Shown one piece after another: positions 26,786 to 37,370 of a stretch of DNA of 64,000 nt. Positions within the stretch are counted from its first letter, which is position 1. Each line of letters starts with the position of its first letter. A program made the position numbers and the translations under genes. The stretch is from NCBI RefSeq assembly GCF_901933205.1, contig NC_044576.1:8837024-8901023 (forward strand), read 5' to 3'. This DNA comes from Camarhynchus parvulus (lineage: Eukaryota > Chordata > Aves > Passeriformes > Thraupidae). The notes under the pieces are model-generated. The model had not been told where the DNA came from and searched no databases. It was given only the letters and a program-made list of their open reading frames with translations.

Positions 26786-29700
26786 GTTAATTTAACCTAG
26801 TTTTCTGGTATTCCTCCTAGAACTGGTAAACCCCACAAAAATACATCTAATGCTCTGTGTATGATATTGGATGGCTTTTCATTCCTGACAACCGTGATTT
26901 ATAATAGTCACTATTGTATGCATAGCTCAGAAAGGACAGAAAAGAGGGGTGGAATTTTTATTGAGACATGAAGAATGCAAAATATTTATTTAGCACTGGC
27001 TACTGTTTTATTCTTCAGAATGGAATGTTTTGCTGTATTTTCCCTATCCCCAGTTTACATACAGTACATGTGTTTTACACAGATCATTTGGGCTATGGCA
27101 AAATCTCCTGATCTTTAATAACTTTGCTTTTCCAATGCACGTTTCTGGTAATCTTACCTGATTAACTTATCCAGAGTTGTAATAACTTTACTGAAATTAC
27201 ATATGCCATGAATGTAGCCAAGTTTCTCTCTTACCGGGTGCGCTTCTGCCCAAAATAGAAATTGCCTTCCTTTGATATGGCACCAAAATACAGGTATAGC
27301 AACACACTTTAACGTAGTTTCTTTTCCATATGTTAGCTGCAGGCTTATTCAAAATGAGGATGGTTTATGTATTTGCTTGTGCTCTCTTTTGCTGGCCATT
27401 TTTCTCTTTTTTATAATTATTTATCTTTTCTGCTAACTTTTTGCACCAATATTGTTGTTCATCACAGCTCTCCCTCATGATGGATCACAAGCAATACCTT
27501 TAGCTGGCTTTGGCCATGACTCATTGAATCTCCACAGGTGTTGAGTAGACTCATATTTCCAATTACTGAAGTACAAAGAAGTTCATTTGTGTTCTCTATA
27601 AGGGTTCATATCCTTCGTAGGCATGCATTTTAGGAAACATTTTACGATACATTGGCACTTCCTAGTAAATGCTGTTGCAGTATATGATGCAAATGGTAAT
27701 GTTTAAAAAAATACCTTTTTAAATGATCAGATGATTATAAAGTTAATGCTGCATATATGGATCCTTTTGATTTTATAAGTTTCCTTTAGTTTCCTCTGTG
27801 ATATTCTGAACTTTAATTGGCAGTGGAAACCATGATGTTCTTTAGCTTGCTTAATCGATCAAGTCTGAGTTAAGATTATGATTAATGCAAAAGTATTTGT
27901 ATGAGAAGTTTTTAATATAAAAGCAGACCAAATTGTGTGCTGATTCATTTTGTCTCAGTTATCAGCCTATAATTTGGTCTTGGTTCTTAATTAGTAGCCT
28001 TAGTCCTTTTCATTTGTCCACAAGTGTCTGTAGGGGGTGGTAAGCACACTCAGACTGCACATCTGAAGGGCAGACAGCAGCTGGAAGCCGTTTACTTATT
28101 TTATCAGTGATGAAGGACAGACAGGCTTAGGATAGGAGCTCATTTTCTAGTTTGACCATTTGAAATCAGTGATGTTGTAACTTCATGAGATCAGAGTCAG
28201 GCTCTTGTCACTTAGAAATAAGCCACGCTTACTGGATCACCATGGAAAACATAAAGGGAAGGACAGAATTATTGATAGTCAGACTCCATGCTGAAACTTT
28301 AAGGTAGAAAATTTCGAATGCCCTGACTTTATATATCTTTCTTCTCTTTGTTTTTCTGTTTTAATTGATCTTGCTAAACGAAGAACCAGGAGCTAGGTGG
28401 CTGCAGTAAAACCATGTGGACAGTGTTTTGAGTACATTTCTGTCAAACCACCTCTGAATTCCATTATGCAGTTTTAATCAAATTCACAAGTTGTATAAAG
28501 ACACATGTCTAGCACCTTTATTGGGAATAAGATCTGACAGTTGAAGTAGAAGAATCAATAATGTGACTGTACAAACTAAGATCTTGTGTGTCCTCTGCAA
28601 TAAGTCAACTTGGCTGGCTATTTACCAGTCTACTTGAACTTTTGTTTGTTGGGTTGTGGGATTTTTACCTCTTAGGGCTTTTTTTTAAATAGCTGGAATC
28701 AGTCTAATACCTGATGTCACAATATTTTGTTGTATGTCTACATCAGGGGTAGAACACTGCAGGGTTCCTAAGTTTTTACTTAGTATCTACTGAAATTAAA
28801 TCTGCATAATGACTCCAGGGAGTGATTCACATAGTAAACCATAGCTTATAATGGACTCCAAAAAATAAAATTCCTCCATTGCTACTTATTCAGAGAAGTT
28901 TGACTGTCTTTAAAGGGTTTTTTTGTGGTAAAAATGTGTGACCTAAATGATGATAAGAAAAAGGAAAATAATTTTTATTGACTCCTACTAGAATACCTTA
29001 GGCTCTAGATTAGAAGCCTCCAACAGCTCCAACCCATTTGCAAAGAGGGTTTTTTTTCAGTAGCGTCAATTTAAAGTAATATGCTTAAAGATGCATGATA
29101 TTTCTGCACATCCACACCCAGATGGAAAGAAATTAAATTACAAAGAGGTATAACAGAGGTATTAACATGGTTATGTGCATCTTTAGGCTGTCTGTAAGAA
29201 TCAACTGTCACATTTAGGTTTATGAAATGCTCATAATCAGCAATGCGCTCTATTTTACACTTCCATGCTGAGAGGCTTATATGTCCTAGTTATTCATCCA
29301 CAATATAATTATGTTTTTTAAAAAAGAAAAAGGCCTGCTGAATTAAAGACAGAGTTGGAAATACTCCAATGTATTGCTTTAATTTAGTTCAATTTATATG
29401 AGCATGTTTCACTCTGCTGGGGAGGTTAATTCACCAAACTCCATTTCCTGCCTTAATCATCTACCATAAGGATATTAATATGTCATATTAATGCCACACA
29501 TTTCTACTGTGAAATTTGTGGTCCAGCCTCCAGCTCTAGTTTTTTAACAATGCTTGAGTTAATGGCATATCTGTACATAAACCTTTGAACTGCTTTTTTG
29601 TATGTAGGTCATAATATAAGAACAAAGCATTTGAGCTAGAGGATTTAAACAGAGGAATTTGAACTGTCCGTGGCTGGCACACCACTGCTGCCACAGTGGT

Positions 29701-31880
29701 CCATGGTGGAAATCAGCAGCACTGTCTATCCAGTGGTTTATTATCCACTCTAGAACAATGTACTCAGCTGGGAAATTTGCTGTCCAATACAGCAGGTTTT
29801 TAAGCTTCCTCAAGATTAAGAAGTCAGTGTGGTGATATAAAGCTAACTGTTGGCCCACATCAGGCAGTCACTTCTGGTATTCATACGAGGCAGGTTCTGG
29901 GTGTGAAACACCCTGAAGTGCCTTGGGGACTTGAAAACAGGGTCACCTTTTGGGGAACATTGCTGTGACAGAACTTGCAGCATAGCCAAGTGTCAGAAGC
30001 AGCAGCAGAACAGTCCCAAGGGTGTTGCTGTGAGTTACTGTTGGTATTACAGAGAATCTCTTTGCAAAGACTATTCTGCAGAAGGCAGGAGAAGGCAGAA
30101 CTCACTGCTGTGCTTTCCTGCCTACCTCAGCAAGCCCTTTAGCTGTGTGTGATGGGCCACAAGAGGAGAACTATTGTTCTCTCTCCCCTCTTCCACCTAA
30201 AGAAGGCTATGGCACCACTTTGTCCATTGCTGCACACAGCAGCAGCACTAATGGAAGTCACTGATGGCAGAGCCTTCCCAAAATAAACAAGTCTATATTT
30301 TGCCTTCTGTACCTGCTAGTGTTTGGATATTGTAAGGATTGTGGTCTAGGAAACACAAGCTAAAAAAGGAGCTTGAAAATGTTGCTTCCTCCTACAGGCC
30401 ATCTTTCACACTGAGGAACTTTTTTACATAACTTGTATGTTTTGTAGCAGAGCATAAACTGAAGAGTCAAGTTTTTCTCTAAATTCTAAACCTAAGCTGC
30501 GTTCCACCCCACTGTTGTGTGGAAACACACAAAAAAAAAACTTAACTGGGATTTGTACTTCGATGGCTCCTCAGGAAAGTGAGAAGTTTGCATATATGGG
30601 GGTTATAAATACATGGTATTATGTGTAAATCCATCAAACCTGTGTATATTACCCAGTGCTGAAGAAGAGGAGTGTGTCAGCTGGGAAGTACTGATATTTA
30701 AAGCACTACCTGGTAACATTTGCATCCCACTCTATGTAGGATGTCAGACATCCTGGCTTTTCATCAGTCCTCTCAGGCTTTCAAATCACAGACCCAAATT
30801 CTCTGTAGATTTTCTCTGCAAAGTGGTATCTTAGCACTAACTTTGAGCCTGAACCAAGGAAGCAACTGTTGGACCAAATGGCCCTTAACTTTAAACAGAG
30901 CTGTTTCTCAGTTTTCATGAAGTTGAGCTTGCTGCTTGCAAAGCTCTTTATGGAATAGCATAAAGCTGTTACAATAAATCACTTGCTTCAAAAATAGACC
31001 TTGTATTTAGAGCAGTCATGGAGCCAAGTTGCTCCAAGCACACATCATTCCCTCAGTGTATATTTCTGCAGCTCTGTTAATAGTTAATTTTAATTCTGCT
31101 ATGCAGAAGTTATTTTCACCGGGGAAAAATACTACCAAAACCTATTAAGTTACTAAGCCTGTTTCTAGCCTGCATCATAAATCAAAGCAAGGTTACCTCA
31201 CTTGTGCTACAGACCTGTGTAGCTTTGATTTTAGGTGTGCACAACTGGATATATCACTTTGCAAGATGATTAAGCATGTTGTAAGATCCTGAGATACGTT
31301 CTGTCATTAGGGATTTCAGATACTACTTATATATGCAAGTCTTGAGTGCAAGTCTAGACTTCCTGTGCTTCACATTTTAGTAGACAATGAATTCAGACTA
31401 TGGCAGATGGAAATTTAATTCAGTTTGAAAAAGAATCATCTCTAGAAAAAGCTATAAAAGTCTACCTCATTATTTTTATACTGAAATATGGGTTTATTTC
31501 TGATTGCAACCTTGAGGTACACTGGCCCAGCACTGTAATTTAAAGAAAATATAAAACAGTACCAACGTGAAGTTGTTTTTATAAGAAATAATATGTAACA
31601 AAAATGGTTAGAGAAATAAATGGTTTTGCCTGGCCTACTCTCCACATATTATTCTAACCACTGCACACTTGTGTACCTGCATTGGCTGAGGAATTATGAA
31701 CAGGTATTTCCAAACAGATTTGAATGATAACAGGCCCTTTCAGAGATAGAATGAGCCATAACATGAAATTGATCTATGTATTTTTTTAAGAAGTGATCGT
31801 TTCAAAGCCATGTAGGGGATGGCTGGGTAAGAAACTGTGACCAGAGAGCTGCTTCCAACATTTCCCTTTCTGAATTGCAG

Positions 31881-32050
31881 TGCCCTCCCTATAAAGGATC
31901 CTCACGTAGACAGTGCCTCTCCAGTGTATCAGGCTGTGCTTAAAACCCAGAACAAGCCTGAGGATGACAGTGAGGACTGGAGCCGTCGCTCTGCCAACCT
32001 GCAGTCCAAGTCCTTCCGTATCCTTGCCCAGATGACTGGAACCGAGTACA
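31881..32050 (+). CDS. LDB3: LDB3 exon e5: shared conserved linker
   Basis: This 170-base constitutive exon lies between GAATTGCAG and GTAAGT, entering in phase 2 and leaving in phase 1. After completing Gly (GG|T) it encodes [19 protein letters not shown], then [20 protein letters not shown] and [17 protein letters not shown]. It matches the mammalian [18 protein letters not shown] and [12 protein letters not shown] segments and belongs to the conserved ALP/Enigma-family region between the ZM motif and the C-terminal part. Both ZM blocks join it through the same GG|T glycine codon, so it is the common downstream partner of e2 and e4. It contains a basic-serine site, WSRRSA. Confidence 0.95.
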
Positions 32051-33016
32051 GTAAGTTGAATAACAAAACATCCCCTCATCCTGATTTTAGATTCATGTCT
32101 TTCCTCACTGCCCTGGTATTGGCCACTGATACTCAGGGAACACTCTTGTCCAGGCTCATGTAGTTGTCAGTGAGGGTGAAGATCCTGCATGTAACTTGAG
32201 GGGACTCTGAAATCATAGTGAACAATCTCATCTTATGCTTTATGAATAAAATTCTTTTGCCAGGGGCCTCAGCATAAAAGTATAACAGATTGTACAGTAA
32301 ACGAGCATTTGGGACCCCACAGTTATTCCTACTTAGAAATCAAGCCTCTGCAGTGCAATCTTTGGGTTTCCTGCAGCCTAGACATACAAAGCTGTCCATT
32401 CTTTAGGCAAAAATGATAAACATGTCAACTGTTTTCTGTAACAGTCTTTTATAGAATTGACTTCTGGAGGTCAAAAAAAAAATGAATCACCATTTGTATG
32501 GAATCTATGCCTCTATCAGCCCTGTTATCTAAACCTAGAGCTGATATGAGTATCACAGAGCTTTAACCTTGTTGCCTATGGAAATGGTTTTGTGGCTACC
32601 TGGTACTAAGCTCACAGGTGGTTTCTGTTGTAAAGGGAAGGAAAGTCAGGGCCTTTTCCCACATCAGGAGGAAATATTTAGCCTTCCCTTCCCCCATTAA
32701 TGTGCTGCTGCCGTCTCTCAGACTTTGTACAAAACAGCAGGACCTCTCTGTAGAATCATTGCCTACAGCTGTGAAACATTGCTAATAATGAATGGGAAAG
32801 TAGTTGTAATAGCTACCTTCCTCCTAACATCCTCCTTCCTGTCCCTAGGGAACTGCTATCTTCATGATGTTCTTACAGATTCCACTGCTGCAAAGTCAGT
32901 GTGTATGCACCTTTAGATAGGCTTTTGATAAGTTTTTAAAGAATTTTAAATACCATAAAGCAAATAAAGCAAATTCCTTTCTTTCTGTTTTTTAACTGAA
33001 ACATTTTTTCCTGCAG
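32051..33016 (+). other. LDB3: LDB3 intron between e5 and e6
   Basis: A short intron of 966 bases, with a TGCATG at 32186-32191 and a pyrimidine-rich end (ATTTTTTCCTGCAG). Nothing else is recognised. Confidence 0.85.
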
Positions 33017-33053
33017 TGCAAGATCCAGACGAAGAAGCCCTGAGGAGGTCAAG
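33017..33053 (+). CDS. LDB3: LDB3 exon e6: 37-nt splice hub exon
   Basis: This small exon lies between TTTCCTGCAG and GTAGGC. It completes Met (A|TG), encodes QDPDEEALRRS and ends with AG in phase 2. It matches mammalian MQDPDEEALRRS exactly. It is the decision point of the gene: its AG can be completed by e7 (Arg, leading to a stop and a LIM-less isoform) or by any of the downstream phase 2 exons. The first base of the chosen partner decides whether the residue after RRS is Arg (G or A) or Ser (T). Confidence 0.94.
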
Positions 33054-33196
33054 GTAGGCAAGTCCCTGTGAAAAATACAGCTTTCTCCTTCCTGATAACC
33101 CAATAATGTTTTAAAATTGCATTAATATGAAGTACTTTTATTATGTTTTTGTCCTAAAATATCCTAACGCATTTACTAAAAAATCACTAAAATTAA

Positions 33197-33228
33197 AATT
33201 GAGAGGCATTTGAATTGAGAGGCATTTG
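33197..33228. repeat. Tandem duplication, 16-base unit, two copies
   Basis: AATTGAGAGGCATTTG occurs twice head to tail without mismatch. It is a local slippage-type duplication with no visible function. Confidence 0.9.
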
Positions 33229-36200
33229 AATGAGAAGGATAACAAATCAGCATGGTTTTAGGAAAAACAGTGTAAATTTGCTGAAGTATATGTTCAAATC
33301 TGAAAGCTCTCTGCTCATGCAACTTTCCTGTACTTTCCTGGGTGTGGGAATGTGATGAGTTCCAAGGCCTGTGTAACTACTTGAATGTGTAAGTGGATAA
33401 AAAATATGTAATGTTGTGATAGCACTGAAATCTGTGAGCAATTTATTTGGATGACCCTCTGATTGACCTTTGATTCTCCTTAAATGATACAGTAAAGGAG
33501 TTGTTTCCATTCATACCCATACTCATTGGTTTATGTTTTGTTTGAATAAATGACCTAAATTTGTAGAATATGGAAGCACAGGACTGCTTTTGCTAGTGGA
33601 TAAACGTATTTTTTCGTATGATGTATCAAAAACACTGAAAAAGAGGATATGTTTAGAGATATAATATGGAATTAAAGATTTATTACCATCCTGTATAGCC
33701 AGGAAATAGATGTATTAAATATTATTATGTTGAGCTTAGAAAGTACAGCTGAATCAGAAGCATTCTGCATGCAATCCTTAGTTTCTGTTGGCATACTTCA
33801 AATCCCTGTTTCATTTTAGGTGCTCTAAACCACCGGCTGGGTTTGTGATGTGTTTGGTACTCAATCCACCTCTGCTTATTCTGTTTTATATTTTACTGCC
33901 CTGTGGGTTCTTTAAAGGTTCTGAGCTTTTGATCACAGCGCAGGTTACAAATGTTGAATCAGTGAAAAAGAATCTGCTATCTTCCCTGTGAGAATACAAG
34001 AGTGCTTTCAGTTGGTGTTTTCTGTTAACCCTCCACTGCAGTTCACCCAAGTTCATGGCTGGGTGCCTGAACATCAGGCTTGACATTATAGCCCTCGGGG
34101 ATTTATTTCTTCCCTCAAATATGCAAGCCTAATTCTCATTACATGTATTGTGCATTATCTGTTTTGATGTAATAGCACACATCCAAATCCTTATTACGAT
34201 GGGATTTAAAGCACTGTGCTGAACTTAACATTGCCCCATTCATATCTGAGAGTAATATGTGGTTTTAAAGAAATAATCTCTCTAGGTCTAATCTGTGGCT
34301 TTGGAAAATACAAAAGAGTGGAAACTTTACATGGTATGAGATATGTTGACAATAATTACCTGATAGCACATCAACACATGTAAATTGCACATTCTATCCA
34401 GTGTAATTTCAAGTACATGAGTACATCCACTATGCTTTGCACATTCTCTACAGTCTTTAGCTATCACCGTGTTATTCTTTCTGGCCCAAGGATGCTTCTG
34501 GTTATGTTTAGGCACAGCTGAACAGGTTTAAGGTGTGCATTGCTAGTAGAGGCATAAGGGAGCATGTGTAGGTAGTTACACAGGGACAGTGCAACTGGTG
34601 TAAGCTCTGGTGCAAGGAATGAACTGGGGTCTCCTTCCTACCCCACTGACAGCGCTGGCACCATCTGGGTGCTTGACACCCCCCTCAAACATCGGACAAA
34701 CTCCTCTGGGGATTTGGCAGCAGGGCCCTGGCTGTGAAGGCATCCCTCACTGTGGCCTCAGGCAGGCTGAGAGCAATCTCTCTCTGGTGCCTTCTCTTGT
34801 CTCTTTGTGTCAGTTCCTCAGTATAGCCAGCAGGAATTGCATGGAATGGTGATCAGGTTTCTTCCAAACACTTAGGAGTGGAGGGAAGAAAGATGTAGCT
34901 TATTTTTGGCAGAACTGTTTTACATTAAAGTAGTCACTTTTAGATTGCTGCTTCCAACTTCATGACATATGTTCAAAAAACCCATAAACTTGGGAATCTG
35001 GGTGGCAGAACATTCCTGTCAGTTAATATTAATGAGTGTGTTGTATGACTGTCCTTTGCTCGTGCTACTGCTATTTTGAAGGCACACATAAAAGTATAAC
35101 TTGCTGTGAAAACTTTTCATTGCTGGTGTGGTGATTGTTGTGGACTATTTTCTGGAGAGATGGGATCCATTTCAAGCCAAACAGATATTTCTGAATACCT
35201 TTTCCTTGAATGGAGGGGTAATAACTTCAAAGCAGTAAGGGAGTTCGTCAATTATATGTCAGACCCACTGGAGCTAGTATATTCTGGTATAGCTGAAAAA
35301 AAATGCCATCAGAAAGTTTCAGCTAGAAATACTTTATATCTCTTAATTACCTAAAAGCATAAGAAATAGTTTGAGAAGTCATACATCAAGACTTCTTTAG
35401 GACTGTTACTTGCATGGCACTGTGTTACTAAGCTCAAAAGATTTAGAAATATCAGTGAATTTGTTGGCATTTACTCTGTTTATTGTTTTGTGCTTTCCTC
35501 AGCCTGAGGAGTAAAACCAGCCCAGTTTGCTCCTTTCTGTTTGGCTGGTTTCACTCTCAAGTTCCACTGCATTAACACAATTAATTGTCTTGTGTTTTGA
35601 GTGTAAATAATGAGGAAAAAATGACCTTGTTTGCAATGACTACAAAAAGTTTTGCAAATAACAAGAACATTTTCATTCTGTTTGATATACTTCTCCTTGA
35701 CTGTGCTCTCATCTCACATCTTCCTTCTTCCCCTTTTTATGTACAAAGGCTGAATTTAAGCTATAGGGCATCTAGAAAAGATTAAATTCTGAGAGGTGCT
35801 GAGCATGGCTTGAGCACCCCAGTCTGCAGTCAGGGGTGGCAGGAGGTGGCCAATACTTCACAGGACTCTGCTTTGAAAATCCCCTGTTGTTCTGCTTTGT
35901 CACACAAATGACCAGAAATATCTATGCAAAATGTCTACGCTAATACTCACTAATTCTGAGGAAGCTATACAAAAGTACTGCTGAAACCTGGGGTTGGTGG
36001 TCCTTGCAGGAAGGACAGCAGGTTATATATGGGCTGACCTAAGTGTTAGAGAATGGAAAATAATTTGCATTTATTTTGCACTTGTATGAGTTAACTTTCA
36101 CTGACTCCTCAGTTGTGTGAGAGGGAGGGAGAAGCCAAGAGAAACTGCTGGGAGGAAAACAATGGGATTATACTGCATTTCTAGCAAAAGCAGCCCTGTA

Positions 36201-36396
36201 ATACCAAGCACAAGTCAAAGAATAAGAAGTTATATCAAGTTACTTCTCAGAAATAAACCACTGCACAACCTTTCACACATGGTCCAAAAAGCATCACCCA
36301 GCCTTCACTATGCGATTTGAAAGCTGAGGAAAAAATCCAAATAAATTGCCACTGCCCTAGTTGTAAGGCAGGGGTGTGGTAGCCGTGGTCCCTAAC

Positions 36397-36470
36397 CCCT
36401 TTCTTTCTCCCTCCTTTCTTTCTTCTATGTATGTGTGTCTCTCTCTGTCTCTGTCTCTCTCTTTCCTCAT
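36397..36470 (+). promoter_or_regulatory. Extended polypyrimidine tract before terminal exon e7
   Basis: About 75 bases of nearly continuous C/T, including CTTTCTTTC, CTCTCTCT and a short GT-containing interruption, end seven bases before the e7 exon. Such tracts bind PTBP1 and UCUU-reading factors (RBM20 is known to regulate LDB3 splicing in heart). Use of e7 decides between short and LIM-containing isoforms, so regulation here is plausible. This is inference from sequence composition. Confidence 0.4.
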
Positions 36471-36477
36471 GCCACAG

Positions 36478-36574
36478 GGAGAGGTTTGAAACGGAACGTA
36501 ACAGCCCACGCTTTGCCAAATTGCGCAACTGGCATCACGGCCTGTCCGCGCAGCTCCTTAATGTTAAAAGCTAA
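36478..36574 (+). CDS. LDB3: LDB3 exon e7: alternative terminal exon, LIM-less isoform
   Basis: The acceptor GCCACAG is followed by G, completing Arg with the AG of e6. The frame then reads ERFETERNSPRFAKLRNWHH and GLSAQLLNVKS, with stop TAA at 36572-36574. It is nearly identical to the tail I recall for short human ZASP, which ends WHHGLSAQILNVKS. Use of this exon yields a PDZ-plus-ZM protein without the proline-rich region or LIM domains; in mammals the short form still localises to Z-discs but lacks the LIM-mediated PKC contact. There is no good donor near the stop, and a 3' UTR with a polyadenylation signal follows, so this is a true last exon. Confidence 0.94.
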
Positions 36575-37370
36575 ATGCCCCCGGCCGAGGGCAAACACAG
36601 AGTCCCAGTAACACATTAACTGCTGGCCTGACTTAGAGCCTGAGCCTGCCACTCGTGCAAAGATGTGCTGCTAGGCACTTGGTTTCTGCTGTTAGCCATT
36701 CACTCTCACCAAAGGTGAAATCATGACACAACCCAGGACATGTTCTTCATGATAAAGCAGCTTAGCATTTTTTCCTTTATTATCTCAAACTTCAGTATAC
36801 AGCAAAACGTCACAATTGTAGTCTCTTGACTTTAATTCTAGAAGAAAATGAGAGGGAAGTTATTGACAGTATTTCTTTAGAAGGAAAAAGAATGAGATTT
36901 TCACGGAGTTTTACTGATGTAAAGATAATGAAGTAAGAGAAAGAAAGTTGAAAAGGAAAACTGATTGGCCTAGACTTTGCTAAATGTATAACACACTTAG
37001 TTTGCATAGCTGAATGATGCTGTTTGAAATAAGATATTAGCAATGTGAAGTTATATTTCAATATATTATACTGGCAAAAGTCATTTACTGAAACCATTGC
37101 TGTAAGTTTTGTGTTGGAGACTTTAATTTGTCATTATATGGAAGAGAGATAGCTGAGGTTGCTCAGGATCTGCAAGGAAATGACATTTTGCTAGAGGTGA
37201 TTTAGGAGTGAGAAATATCATACTGCTGGTGCACTGAAGCTTTTAAAAGCATCTTGTAAGTTTGAAGGAATATGTTGCCCATTCTGTATTGCTCTTGCTT
37301 TGACTCACATTTTTTTCTGTATATAGCAGCATGCTTTATCTGAAATAAAAGGTTTTAAAACTTAAATAAT
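36575..37370 (+). other. LDB3: 3' UTR of the short LDB3 isoform
   Basis: Untranslated sequence after the e7 stop. The end is placed roughly 20 bases after the first good AATAAA (37344-37349); the exact cleavage site cannot be read from sequence alone. A second AATAAA at 37533-37538 could extend it by about 190 bases. Confidence 0.65.
37344..37349 (+). promoter_or_regulatory. LDB3: Polyadenylation signal AATAAA for the short isoform
   Basis: A canonical AATAAA hexamer 770 bases after the e7 stop, followed by a T-rich stretch. It is the first canonical hexamer I see after the stop codon. Another is at 37533-37538. Confidence 0.6.

Larger units (their letters stand above)
26524..31880 (+). other. 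LDB3: LDB3 intron between e4 and e5
   Basis: Intron with two UGCAUG motifs near its start and a decayed CR1 end at about 26715-26785. No other exon is supported. It ends with TTTCCCTTTCTGAATTGCAG, a normal acceptor for e5. Confidence 0.8.
33054..36477 (+). other. LDB3: LDB3 intron between e6 and terminal exon e7
   Basis: Intron with a 16-base tandem duplication at 33197-33228. Its last 80 bases, from about 36397, are an unusually long C/T tract with many TCTT and CTCTCT elements before GCCACAG. No further exon is supported. Confidence 0.8.

Noticed and set aside
31888..31897. Perfect CArG box (CCTATAAAGG) inside e5
   Set aside because: It is explained by the coding of LPIKD; a single SRF-type match in coding sequence is not evidence of a regulatory site.
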